In this document: one piece after another, positions 27,193 through 36,276 of the stretch
How positions within the stretch are numbered: position 1 is the first letter of the stretch
Layout: every line of letters begins with the position of its first letter
From: Vibrio barjaei
GTDB lineage: Bacteria; Pseudomonadota; Gammaproteobacteria; Enterobacterales; Vibrionaceae
Direction: 5' to 3'
Assembly: GCF_001639065.2 (NCBI RefSeq)
Contig: NZ_LQXO02000053.1
Coordinates: 1-64,000 of the forward strand
Length of the DNA stretch: 64,000 nt
Notes under the pieces: model-generated
The model's database searches: none
Seen by the model: the letters and a program-made list of their open reading frames with translations, nothing else
Told to the model about the DNA's origin: nothing
Position numbers and translations under genes: made by a program

Positions 27193-28848
27193 TTAACGCG
27201 GCTGACGCATTTTAGCTGCTCTGAGGCGGTTTAAAGTTGCTAACGTATCAACCAATCTTGGCCTCGCAAGATCACCTGAATTTGGCATCGTCGCACTCCA
27301 ATCACCTTGAAGTAGTTCGGATAGCGCCTTTGGTGGATGTATTGACCAACCTGGTTGTTGTGCTAGTTGGAACAAAAGCCAGCCAATTGCATTGAGCTCC
27401 GAATTCGATTCAAGCTGCTCCAATGCTTGGACATCAATGAACTCTTTTCCAAATCTCAAACTGTTTGCGCTTTTGCCAGATACTCTGAATTTTCCATCAA
27501 TCAATAGCTGTTGTAGGTGTGCGCAATCAACATGACGAGGTGGAATCAGTTCCAGAGGTTTCTCACATTCATTCTGCCTCTCAGTTGGATGAAGCGCGAT
27601 GACTTGCTGCGCTTTCTCTGTGACATCAATCGCCTGATAGTCATGCATTTGAATCACAGTATCCGCAACATCTAGGTAGTCGCCAGAACCGCCCATGACG
27701 ATGATAGTTGAAATGTCGAGCTCATCTCTTAACTGTCCAACACGGTCAACAAATGGCGTAATAGGCTCGTCACCTTTAGACACTAGTGCTTGCATACGCT
27801 CATCACGAATCATGAAGTTCGTCGCTGAGGTATCTTCATCAATCATGATAGCGCTGGCACCTGCCTCAATGGATTCTTGTAGCCATGCTGCTTGAGACGT
27901 AGAACCTGAAGCATCTTGGGTGCTGAAATCAGTGGTTTGTTTACCAAACGGCAGATGATTAATGTAATTACTCAAGTTCAAATTATGAATTGAGCGTCCG
28001 TCTTCCGCTTTAATTTTGCATGAATCCGCATCGGTGACGATCCCTTCGCGACCATCTCCAGGGATATGATCGTAAATAGAGCGTTCAAGTGCGTTAAGCA
28101 ACGTCGATTTACCATGGAAGCCGCCACCAACGATTAACGTGACACCTTTGGTGATACCCATACCTTTGATATAACCCTGATTGGGACGATGTAACGTTAC
28201 TTCGAGTGATTCTGGTGACGTGAATGGGATGGCGTCTTTCATTGGTAAATCACAGTTACCTGCGATTCGTGGTAACACACTGCCATTGGCAACGAAGGCA
28301 ATTAAGTTATTTGCAGCAAGCTGCTCACGTAGTGCTACCTGATCTTCCACTACTTCGCAGTGCTTCTTCAGCTCTTCTAAGTTTAATTCGCGTTCTAATG
28401 TCGCTTTACGAATATATTTTGGTAGATGGAACGTCAGCATATTAATGGCTTTCTTCGCTAAGATGCTGCGACCTTCCGCTGGCAAGTTAACGCGAAAACG
28501 AAGCTCAATCCCTTCGTCGGTAAAAATAACGGCCGTTGAGTCCATCACCGTTTGACCGGTTAATGAAATGGAGACATTATTTTCTTGCTTTGCAAAAGCA
28601 GCAAATTGACGAGCAATATAGTCTCGCGCGGCAATTTGATAGGCTGAAGACTGATCCTTTAACCATTCAAGACCGCTTGGTGCCCATTGTCTGAATGCAC
28701 GTACACGTGATGCGGCCGCGTATGGGTCTGATTGAACATGGTCTATATGAAAATCAAAGTCAGAGAAATCGTAACTACCTTTGATTTGCTGGTAAGCACG
28801 ATAATTTTGCTTCTCGATTTTTTTAAGTTTGGCGATTAATAGATCCAT
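27193..28848 (-). CDS. ABC-class ATPase domain protein (PF09818 type)
   Basis: A 551-aa soluble predicted ATPase of the ABC class. The P-loop is GGGFHGKST with Lys247. A Walker B-like segment (SAIMIDEDTSATNFMIRDERMQ) follows, with a typical region ending VMGGSGDYLDVADTVIQM. It has no transmembrane domain and is not a transporter. Its biological role is unknown. It is full length for the family, with no partner gene beside it. Confidence 0.88.
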   Translation of the reverse strand: MDLLIAKLKKIEKQNYRAYQQIKGSYDFSDFDFHIDHVQSDPYAAASRVRAFRQWAPSGLEWLKDQSSAYQIAARDYIARQFAAFAKQENNVSISLTGQTVMDSTAVIFTDEGIELRFRVNLPAEGRSILAKKAINMLTFHLPKYIRKATLERELNLEELKKHCEVVEDQVALREQLAANNLIAFVANGSVLPRIAGNCDLPMKDAIPFTSPESLEVTLHRPNQGYIKGMGITKGVTLIVGGGFHGKSTLLNALERSIYDHIPGDGREGIVTDADSCKIKAEDGRSIHNLNLSNYINHLPFGKQTTDFSTQDASGSTSQAAWLQESIEAGASAIMIDEDTSATNFMIRDERMQALVSKGDEPITPFVDRVGQLRDELDISTIIVMGGSGDYLDVADTVIQMHDYQAIDVTEKAQQVIALHPTERQNECEKPLELIPPRHVDCAHLQQLLIDGKFRVSGKSANSLRFGKEFIDVQALEQLESNSELNAIGWLLFQLAQQPGWSIHPPKALSELLQGDWSATMPNSGDLARPRLVDTLATLNRLRAAKMRQPR

Positions 28849-28935
28849 GTCGAATGTCTCGAATTTCTTAAGGTTGGTGCGCGATTATAGGAGCCTCACT
28901 GCTGTGGGTAAAGCTCTAAGCTTTAAAATAAAAGT

Positions 28936-30798
28936 TTATCGAATAATATAGAGTTTTGGTGGCGGATATTGTTTTTCAAGCTGAGACTCAAATATGTCGC
29001 GTGGCATAGGTTTGGCATAGTAGAAGCCTTGGGCTATATCGCATTGCTCTGCGCATACAAAGCGATGTTGCGCTAGTGTTTCTACGCCCTCAACGACAAC
29101 TTGCTTGTCCAGCTTTTTAGCTACGTTGATAATAGAGCGTAGTATGGTTTTGTCTTGTGGGTTGTATAGAACATTGGCTAGAAATTCTTTGTCGATTTTG
29201 ATTGAATCAAAGGGAAGCTTCCTTAAATAACTAAATGACGCATATCCAGTACCAAAATCATCAAGTGCAAATTTGACGCCGCTTTGCTTCAATTGACTGA
29301 TGTTGCTGTAAGCAACGTCGAAATTGGAGACTAGACAGCTCTCCGTGAGCTCCAATTCTAAGTTTTTAGCGGGTAATTCATTATGAGTTAGCATTTCTAG
29401 AACTCTGTCTGCAAACAGTGGAGAACAAATTTGTTTGGCTGATACATTGACGGATAAAACAAAGTTCGGAGCAATCTCAATCCATTCTGACGCTCTATCT
29501 ATCGCATTCCTTAGAACGAAATAGCCGACTTCAACGATTAAACCATTTTGTTCCGCCATGTGTATTAATGCTTCGTTAGATACATCTCCCAATACAGGAT
29601 GCTTCCAACGCAAAAGAACTTCTGCTCCTACCCATTTTTCGCTGCTTAAGTCTACCTTCGGTTGAAAATGAAGAATGAGGTCATCATTCCTAACAGCTTG
29701 CAGTAGATAGTGTTCCAGCTGATTGAATTGTTTTTGCTCTTCGTGGTCCGCTTCGGTATAGGTATTAACCAATGATCCAGACTCTTTGCAAGAGACTGCA
29801 GCTTGGTAAGCGTTGTTGATGAGTTGAGACGCATTGTTAGTATGGTAGGAGTTTGCTACTCCCATAAAGACATGGAAGTGAACCTCTTGATCTTTAAATC
29901 CTAAACCTTTGCGAGCAACGCTAGACAGTTGGCGACATAAGTTGGGTAGGAAGTGTTCATCAAGCGAAGGGACTATGGTCGTTAACGCTAATTCCGTCGT
30001 TGATATTCTGGCGTAATAATGAATGTGCGGTGTTGTTTTACTTATCTTTTGTTCGAATAGTGACAGTAATGTATCGAACCCGTCACAGCCTATTCGCGCT
30101 TGTATGCGTTCTCCATTGGTTATTTGCAAAAGAATAACCGATAGGTAAGCATCGCCTTCAATAATGGTTCTACTTTTAAAGCATGCTTTGATGGCATTCT
30201 CGAGTCCTAACCTGTTCAACATGTTTGTTGTGGAGTCATGATTAAGCTGGTACTGCATTTGGCGAGTAAGTCTAGCGTTTTCGGATTTGAGGTGTTGCAA
30301 GTGTTGCTCTAGATTATCGATGTGTTTTTTTTGATTGCTAAGCTCGTTCCTATGGCAGACTTTCAACATGTTTAGTTCTTCATGCATACTCTTGGTAGAG
30401 ATTAGCGATTCGATCTCAGTAACAATGATATTGAGAGTGTTTGTAATCCGCGTGTTTGGCTTCCCGATAATAAAAGCGATACCAAGTTGCTGTTTGTCTT
30501 TACCATAAAATGCGAGGTGTTTTACCGATAGGTTTGAAGCACTGAGATTTAGTGTTTCAACTAATGCTGTGAAATAGTGGGCAGGTGATGTTGGAACAGA
30601 AGCGTTGTTGAGCGCAAAGTCTTTGAGATCTGTTTTTTCTGATGATTCAGATAAGGTGATAAATTTCAACGGCAGTCGGTCTCCTTCGCAGATGCAATAG
30701 CCCCATGCAGTAAAGGGGACATCAAGCAAAGAGATGAGATTTTGAATCTTACGAATATCCTTATTCGTGAGCTCGCCAGAATTGTTTTTTTCTATCAT
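28936..30798 (-). CDS. EAL c-di-GMP phosphodiesterase with degenerate GGDEF domain
   Basis: A soluble signalling protein of about 620 aa. The N-terminal 160 residues are an unassigned sensor. A coiled coil (about 160-190) leads to a GGDEF-fold domain that has lost the signature: the active site reads YARISTTEL where GGDEF belongs, so cyclase activity is unlikely. The EAL domain keeps EVLLRW, NVSAKQ, ELTES, DDFGTGYAS, IKIDKEF, VVEGVET and QGFYYAKPM, so it should hydrolyse c-di-GMP. The start at 30798 (MIEKNNS) has GGA at fair spacing. In-frame ATGs at 30813 and 30831 have no ribosome site. Confidence 0.9.
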   Translation of the reverse strand: MIEKNNSGELTNKDIRKIQNLISLLDVPFTAWGYCICEGDRLPLKFITLSESSEKTDLKDFALNNASVPTSPAHYFTALVETLNLSASNLSVKHLAFYGKDKQQLGIAFIIGKPNTRITNTLNIIVTEIESLISTKSMHEELNMLKVCHRNELSNQKKHIDNLEQHLQHLKSENARLTRQMQYQLNHDSTTNMLNRLGLENAIKACFKSRTIIEGDAYLSVILLQITNGERIQARIGCDGFDTLLSLFEQKISKTTPHIHYYARISTTELALTTIVPSLDEHFLPNLCRQLSSVARKGLGFKDQEVHFHVFMGVANSYHTNNASQLINNAYQAAVSCKESGSLVNTYTEADHEEQKQFNQLEHYLLQAVRNDDLILHFQPKVDLSSEKWVGAEVLLRWKHPVLGDVSNEALIHMAEQNGLIVEVGYFVLRNAIDRASEWIEIAPNFVLSVNVSAKQICSPLFADRVLEMLTHNELPAKNLELELTESCLVSNFDVAYSNISQLKQSGVKFALDDFGTGYASFSYLRKLPFDSIKIDKEFLANVLYNPQDKTILRSIINVAKKLDKQVVVEGVETLAQHRFVCAEQCDIAQGFYYAKPMPRDIFESQLEKQYPPPKLYIIR

Positions 30799-30928
30799 AG
30801 ATTTTTTCCACATCCTGTGGGGCGCAATCATGTATCTGATGATGTGCTTCTTACTTCATTATAATCAGTAGTTGCTTATTGCAGGGGTAATCTCGGAAGG
30901 TTAAGTGAGCATCGGATGGTAAGAATGA

Positions 30929-30956
30929 TCACGGTCTCACTTTTGAGACCGTGAAA
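30929..30956 (-). terminator. hairpin terminator after fabV
   Basis: An 11-bp stem (30929-30939 with 30944-30954, TCACGGTCTC/GAGACCGTGA) with a 4-base loop lies just downstream of fabV. The T tract on the minus strand is weak. Confidence 0.6.
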
Positions 30957-30971
30957 CGGGAAAGGCAACAA

Positions 30972-32168
30972 CTAGGGTTGTAGGCGATAGAGAGCTTCTA
31001 CGTCAACCTCTTTGGTGTAATCGACACCATCAAGGGCAAATCCATTTAGGTTTAAGAATGTTCGCTGGAAACCTTCAAAATCACCAACGGATTTGAAATT
31101 GTCTGCGTCCATTTGGTCGAGTAGTTTACCTACTTGATTTTGAATATCTGGATCCAGTTCCCAATCGTCCATTCGAATCAAACGCTCCCCGTCAACTGGA
31201 ATTTTGCTTTGGCCGTAGAGTTTGGTGGAGAACAAACGTTGCATCTGCTCAATACACTCTTCGTGTTTACCTTGTGCTTTCATAGTCTTGTATAAAGCAA
31301 GTAGGTAAGGGCTCAGACCTGGGATAAACACACTCGCTTTAGTAACAAGTGCTTTGCAAACCGTAGCGTAAGCGTTGCCATTGAAATTAGACAATTCTAA
31401 GTTTAAGGCATGGCTAGTTTGGTGTAAGTCCACTTTCGCCCGACCAAGAGTTCCGTCCAAATAAATAGGGTGCGTCACTGCTGGGCCGATATACGAGAAT
31501 GCAATAGTTTTGAATCCATCAGCGACAGAGTCAGAATTAACCAGAGTATCGATCCAGCTTTCCCAATCTTCACCGCCCATGACTTTGAGAGTGCCTTCAA
31601 TTTCTTCGTCGTTAGCCGGCTCTAAAGTGGTGCCTTCCCATTGTTCAGTTTCTAGGTTGATAGTTGCCCCAGAAACAGATTCCCCAATAGGCTTAATTGC
31701 AGAGCGCCAGAAGCCACCTTCGTTATTTGGTCTTACTCCAGTAGCAAGGCTGTATATAACCAGATCCACTTCTCCTTCAAAGTAAGTTTCAATAGCTTCT
31801 ATTACTTGTTCTCTTACGTCTGCTGAAAATGCGTCTCCAACGATGTTAATAGCGCGTTGACCAGCTTGCTCTGCGCGTTTCTTGAAGTAAATGTTATTGT
31901 ACCATCCGGCAGACCCGATACCTTTCTCAGAAGGCCCCCGCTCGAAGGACACTCCAATGGTATCTGCTTTAGCACCACCAAATGTAAGAGCAATTCTTGC
32001 TGCTAATCCAAAACCAGAAGATGCACCAATAATGAGTACTCGTTTAGGTCCGTTCTTGATCGGATCGGCCGACTTTACGTAATCAATTTGGTTATCGACC
32101 GCCTTTTTACAGCCCTCTGGGTGGGCTGACCGTGCGACGACACCGCTGATAATCGGTTCAATTATCAT
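30972..32168 (-). CDS. fabV: trans-2-enoyl-ACP/CoA reductase FabV
   Basis: NADH-dependent enoyl reductase of 398 aa for the last step of fatty-acid elongation. The FabV-type catalytic motif Y-x8-K is present as Y236 to K245 (YLDGTLGRAK), unlike the YxxxK spacing of other SDRs. The cofactor loop is GASSGFG. The sequence from MIIEPIISG onward matches the known V. cholerae FabV at full length. FabV enzymes are naturally resistant to triclosan. The gene stands alone with AT-rich DNA upstream. Confidence 0.95.
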   Translation of the reverse strand: MIIEPIISGVVARSAHPEGCKKAVDNQIDYVKSADPIKNGPKRVLIIGASSGFGLAARIALTFGGAKADTIGVSFERGPSEKGIGSAGWYNNIYFKKRAEQAGQRAINIVGDAFSADVREQVIEAIETYFEGEVDLVIYSLATGVRPNNEGGFWRSAIKPIGESVSGATINLETEQWEGTTLEPANDEEIEGTLKVMGGEDWESWIDTLVNSDSVADGFKTIAFSYIGPAVTHPIYLDGTLGRAKVDLHQTSHALNLELSNFNGNAYATVCKALVTKASVFIPGLSPYLLALYKTMKAQGKHEECIEQMQRLFSTKLYGQSKIPVDGERLIRMDDWELDPDIQNQVGKLLDQMDADNFKSVGDFEGFQRTFLNLNGFALDGVDYTKEVDVEALYRLQP

Positions 32169-32237
32169 TTATACAACCTATCTAAGACGATGATAAAGGA
32201 ACAGAATAACGTAAAGTGTTGTAAATTATATTGAGCT

Positions 32238-32295
32238 AGGGCATCAAAAAGGTGAATCTGATGCCCTTAAATTGAAGAAACTTTAAAAAAGTTTC
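32238..32295 (-). terminator. two hairpins downstream of tesA
   Basis: Two inverted repeats lie between tesA and fabV: a perfect 9-bp stem (32238-32246 with 32259-32267, AGGGCATCA/TGATGCCCT) and GAAACTT/AAGTTTC (32277-32283 with 32289-32295). Either may end the tesA transcript; neither has a strong T run. Confidence 0.45.
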
Positions 32296-32305
32296 AATGT
32301 GAGAG

Positions 32306-32914
32306 TCAAAGGTGGGGCTGCATGCTTTCAGCTACAAACTGAGCGATGAAAGGCTGTGCTTCTGGTTTTGGGTGCAATCCGTCTTCCATCATCCATTCAG
32401 GCTTGATGATGACTTGTTCTAAGAAAAAGGGTAGCAAAGGAACCCCGGATTCTTGAGCAAGGTCAGGATAGATTCCCTCAAACATCGACGCATAGCGTTT
32501 TCCATAGTTTGGTGGAATACGGATTTGCATCAGAAGAACTTTTGCTCCTGCTTCTTGACTCATCTTAATCAACGAGGCCAAGTTGTTCTTGATTATGTTA
32601 GGCTGGAAACCTCTTAGGCCGTCGTTAGCACCTAATTCTATTAGGATGTAATCTGGCGAATGTTGTTTAAGAAGTCCTGGGAGCTTGGCGAGGCCATTGC
32701 TCGTAGTATCGCCTGAAACACTGCCGTTGATGACCGTCATTGGTTCATCACCTGATGATAACTCGTCAGATAACATCGTTGGCCAGCTCTGTTCTGCGCG
32801 CATGTTGTAACCTGCGCTTAAGCTGTCCCCGAGAATGAGTAACGTTGCCGCTTTTGCATGAAAAGAGGCCAAGGAAATAACAATTAAAACGAAATAGGAT
32901 AGTTGCCGAATCAT
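32306..32914 (-). CDS. tesA: multifunctional acyl-CoA thioesterase I / lysophospholipase
   Basis: Periplasmic SGNH (GDSL) hydrolase of 202 aa that cleaves acyl-CoA, arylesters and lysophospholipids. A signal peptide ends near AKA-A. Block I is ILGDSLSAGY with Ser31, block III is GANDG, and block V is DGLHPKPE (Asp/His of the triad). The start at 32914 has GGAAG before it and matches E. coli TesA; an upstream in-frame ATG at 32950 is not needed. Its start codon overlaps the divergent ybbA start in the sequence CATG, the same gene pair as in E. coli. Confidence 0.94.
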   Translation of the reverse strand: MIRQLSYFVLIVISLASFHAKAATLLILGDSLSAGYNMRAEQSWPTMLSDELSSGDEPMTVINGSVSGDTTSNGLAKLPGLLKQHSPDYILIELGANDGLRGFQPNIIKNNLASLIKMSQEAGAKVLLMQIRIPPNYGKRYASMFEGIYPDLAQESGVPLLPFFLEQVIIKPEWMMEDGLHPKPEAQPFIAQFVAESMQPHL

Positions 32915-33587
32915 GAGTTCTTCCATAATCAAAGCTGAATCAGTGACCAAAGTAGTGTCTACGAAAACGGAACATTTAACAATCCTGGAGAATGTAAATC
33001 TGTCTATTCAGGAGGGTGAGAGCATCGCAATCGTAGGGACATCGGGTGCTGGTAAGTCAACCTTGATGACTTTGTTAGCCGGCTTGGATGTACCGTCAGC
33101 TGGGACGATTCGGTTACTCGAACAAAACATATCGGGTCTTGATGATGAGGCTCGAGCCAAGATACGCAGTGACCATTTGGGTTTTGTGTTCCAAAGTTTT
33201 TTACTGATCCCAAGTCTATCTGCTTTAGGTAATGTGACATTACCTTGTCTTTTGAAAGGAGAAGATGAGGATACTGAGAAAGCTAAGGCGCTGTTAGAGT
33301 CGGTCGGTCTTGGTCATCGTATCGATCATTTGCCATCGCAATTGTCAGGGGGAGAACAACAGCGTGTTGCTATTGCCAGAGCATTTATGACTAGTCCCAA
33401 AATCCTTTTCGCCGATGAGCCGACAGGAAACTTAGACCAAAATACGGCGCATAAAATCGTTGAGCTACTTTTTAACCTTAACAAAGAGCATGGTACGACA
33501 TTGGTGTTAGTGACCCATGATTTAACGCTAGCGAAACGTTGTGATCGCGTATTCCACATGAATGCTGGAAAGTTGGAAGAGGAATAA
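32913..33587 (+). CDS. ybbA: ABC transporter ATP-binding protein YbbA
   Basis: A 224-aa ATPase of the MacB/LolD group. Walker A GTSGAGKST, Q loop (FQSF), signature LSGGEQQR, Walker B ILFADEPTGNLD and the switch His (VTHD) are intact. It pairs with the FtsX-type permease whose ATG lies 3 bases after its stop. In E. coli ybbA-ybbP sits divergent to tesA, as here; the exported substrate is unproven. The ATG shares two bases with the tesA start on the other strand; AGGAT lies about 12 bases upstream. Confidence 0.93.
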   Translation: MSSSIIKAESVTKVVSTKTEHLTILENVNLSIQEGESIAIVGTSGAGKSTLMTLLAGLDVPSAGTIRLLEQNISGLDDEARAKIRSDHLGFVFQSFLLIPSLSALGNVTLPCLLKGEDEDTEKAKALLESVGLGHRIDHLPSQLSGGEQQRVAIARAFMTSPKILFADEPTGNLDQNTAHKIVELLFNLNKEHGTTLVLVTHDLTLAKRCDRVFHMNAGKLEEE

Positions 33588-33590
33588 GCG

Positions 33591-36023
33591 ATGGCTCAAG
33601 GAGGACTTAACAAAAGGTTGGTTAGTTGGAGCATTGATGAAATTAGGCAGGGGCAACTTTGGCCAATTGCTATCTCACTCACTCTAATCATTGCCTGTAT
33701 CTTTGGCTTAGCAGCACTTGCAGAAAGGATGGAGCAAGTCATTGTCAAGCAGGGCAAAGATGCACTTACCGCTGATACGGTATACATCACTGCGAACCCA
33801 ATAACGCCAACCAATCAACAATATATTGAGTCCTCTGGACTCAACGTTTCTTTTTACACTCGCTTTGCCACGATGTCTTTTAGTGATAATGGCATGCAGC
33901 TTATTACCGTTAAGGCAGTCGACGATAGATTTCCGTTGAGAGGAACATTAACGCTTGCAACCGATACGGGTACCCAGCATCGCGTGAAGCCGGGAGAATT
34001 ATGGTTGGACAGCCGTATCGCTGAGCAGCTTGGTGTTAGTCAAGGTGACGTTGTCACTGTTGGCGACGCGGATTTAGCGGTGAGTGGGGTCATCTTGGAG
34101 GAACCCGGTATTAGCTTTAATCCGTTCCAGCAGATGCCTACTGCATATATTCATCAAGATTCCGTAGATGCTACGGGTGCGGTGCAATTGGGCAGTCGTG
34201 TACAATTCAGGGCTTATCTAACGGGTGACGATGCCGCGATTACAACCTTAAAAGACCAGATAGAGTTAACGCCAAGTGATCGATGGCGAGACCAAAGCTC
34301 CGGTAGTCGTACTAATGAAATATTCGATCGAACCACTCAGTACTTGTCTCTTACGGTCGCTATCATCATTATTATGGCGGCAACAACGTTAGTTTTGACG
34401 TGTCAAAATTACGTGCAGAGCAGAAGGCAAACTGTCGCTATGTTAAAGAGCTTAGGAGCAAGCAAAGCATGGTTAGTTCGCTGGCTCAGTATTCAAACTC
34501 TGTTGCTGGTGGCATTAGCGATCTTTGCAGGTTTGGTACTGGGTACGCTTCTAGAAACGTTATTGCGATTGCCACTGACTGACTTGCTACCCGATCCACT
34601 TCCGAGTTATGGCATGACGCCAGCGTTCATCGCAGTCGTTTCTAGCTTGTGTATCGGCGTACCAGCTTTGGGTATACCATTGTACAAACTTATATCAGTC
34701 TCTTCTGTAGAGGTGTTGCAAAGCGCAGATGAGAAGCGTGGTGGGTTCATCTACCTATTGATTCTAGTTCCGCTCATTCCTTTGCTTATCGCTTATCGCG
34801 ATAACAACTTAGTGTGGATAGTTCTCGCGGGTATCGTTGGGCTGTTTCTAGTTCTTGGGGCGATCAGCGTTGTTTTTACCTTGCTTCTTTCAAAAGTGTC
34901 GCTTCCAGTTTCGATGAAATTGGCGGTCAGCCGCATCAACCGTAGTAAGCGCCATACTGGGCTTCAATATGGTGCTCTAGGTCTGTCATTAATGTTGTTG
35001 ACTACCATCTGGTTAGTTCGAAGTGACTTATTAAGTGATTGGCAGCGAACATTGCCAGCAGACGCTCCTAATGCGTTTGCGCTTAATATAGGCGAGCATG
35101 AGAAGCAAACTTATCTAGAGGCACTCGACGGCAACAACATCCAGCGTTCAGAGGCGTTTCCTATCTCTAGAGGCAGGCTGACTGAGATTAATGGGGAAGA
35201 CGCTCAGTCTCGACAAAAGCAAGGGCTAGAACAAGAAGATGCCTTAAGTAGGGAGCTTAACTTTACTTATGCTATAACTCTTCCGACTTATAATGAAGTA
35301 CTGGAGGGGGAATGGACTGAAACAAACGGTGTTTCTGTAGAGAAAGAGGTCGCTGAAAACCTGAATCTTAAACTTGGGGATGAGCTTGGGTTCACTATCA
35401 ATGGGCAAAAAGTAACGGCAAAAATTAACTCCATTCGTTTTGTTGAGTGGCGCGATATGAAGCCAAACTTCTACTTCATCTTTACCCCTGATGTGTTGGC
35501 TGATATCCCTAGCGCGTGGTTAGTTAGCTTTCGACTAGAAGACAAAGATAATGCTCTGATTGGAGAATTATCACGAAATCATCCAACGGTGAGTTTAATG
35601 GACATTCGTTTGATGGGAGAGAAGATTCAAGGTTTACTTAGCCAAATAGTCTGGTCAATTACCGTATTAGCTGCCTTGGGTGTTTTATCTGGGGTGTTGC
35701 TCATCTTTACTTTACTTCGTTTGAGCTTATCTCAAAGACAAGCAGAGATTCGTTTGTACCGTACACTTGGTGCCAGTCGAAAACGAATTGTTCGGACAAT
35801 ATGGGCTGAGTACGGCATTATGGCGATAACAGCTGGTTTCGTCGCTACTTTTGGCGCAGAAGTCGTAGTTGGATCGATCATGAAGTTCGGTTTTGAATTG
35901 CCGTGGAGTTGGCATTTATCCACGTGGGTAATGGTACCTGCAATCGCTTTCGTCACGTTAGCACTAGTGTTATTTTCATTGATACGACAGATGCTTACTA
36001 CAAGTCAGAAGCAGTTTGCTTAA
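33591..36023 (+). CDS. ybbP: FtsX-type ABC permease YbbP
   Basis: An 810-aa inner-membrane permease with the ten-helix YbbP plan: one N-terminal helix (about 22-42), a periplasmic MacB-like domain, FtsX core helices around 265-410, a second periplasmic domain, and final helices around 690-800. The motif FTLLRLSLSQRQAEIRLYRTLGAS is typical of the FtsX core. With YbbA it should form a mechanotransmission-type exporter acting on envelope lipids or lipoproteins; substrate unknown. Confidence 0.92.
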   Translation: MAQGGLNKRLVSWSIDEIRQGQLWPIAISLTLIIACIFGLAALAERMEQVIVKQGKDALTADTVYITANPITPTNQQYIESSGLNVSFYTRFATMSFSDNGMQLITVKAVDDRFPLRGTLTLATDTGTQHRVKPGELWLDSRIAEQLGVSQGDVVTVGDADLAVSGVILEEPGISFNPFQQMPTAYIHQDSVDATGAVQLGSRVQFRAYLTGDDAAITTLKDQIELTPSDRWRDQSSGSRTNEIFDRTTQYLSLTVAIIIIMAATTLVLTCQNYVQSRRQTVAMLKSLGASKAWLVRWLSIQTLLLVALAIFAGLVLGTLLETLLRLPLTDLLPDPLPSYGMTPAFIAVVSSLCIGVPALGIPLYKLISVSSVEVLQSADEKRGGFIYLLILVPLIPLLIAYRDNNLVWIVLAGIVGLFLVLGAISVVFTLLLSKVSLPVSMKLAVSRINRSKRHTGLQYGALGLSLMLLTTIWLVRSDLLSDWQRTLPADAPNAFALNIGEHEKQTYLEALDGNNIQRSEAFPISRGRLTEINGEDAQSRQKQGLEQEDALSRELNFTYAITLPTYNEVLEGEWTETNGVSVEKEVAENLNLKLGDELGFTINGQKVTAKINSIRFVEWRDMKPNFYFIFTPDVLADIPSAWLVSFRLEDKDNALIGELSRNHPTVSLMDIRLMGEKIQGLLSQIVWSITVLAALGVLSGVLLIFTLLRLSLSQRQAEIRLYRTLGASRKRIVRTIWAEYGIMAITAGFVATFGAEVVVGSIMKFGFELPWSWHLSTWVMVPAIAFVTLALVLFSLIRQMLTTSQKQFA

Positions 36024-36030
36024 TAGTTAG

Positions 36031-36085
36031 CCACCGATTTTGATGAGTTATCCACAAAATCGGTGGATAAAGTCTTGGATAACTC
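36031..36085 (+). repeat. interlocked inverted repeats with a perfect DnaA-box sequence
   Basis: Just after ybbP, CCACCGATTTTG (36031-36042) pairs with CAAAATCGGTGG (36055-36066). The loop of that hairpin contains GAGTTATCCA (36045-36054), which pairs perfectly with TGGATAACTC (36076-36085). The two stems interlock as a pseudoknot or as rival hairpins. TTATCCACA at 36048-36056 equals the DnaA-box consensus. GGTGGATAA at 36062-36070 is an 8/9 match on the other strand. Confidence 0.6.
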
Positions 36086-36276
36086 GATAGTAAAATTACT
36101 GGCATAAAACTGTAACCATTGATTTATCGGTAATGGAAAGGAATTTCACTCAAAATACACATTGGTTTGAGTTATACACTGAATTACTGTCAAGAAAAAC
36201 ATCACAAAAATAGTGATTTTTTTTAATAAATTAAAAGGCTAAAATTGACCTCCTTTATAACGCCGATAACTAAGCG

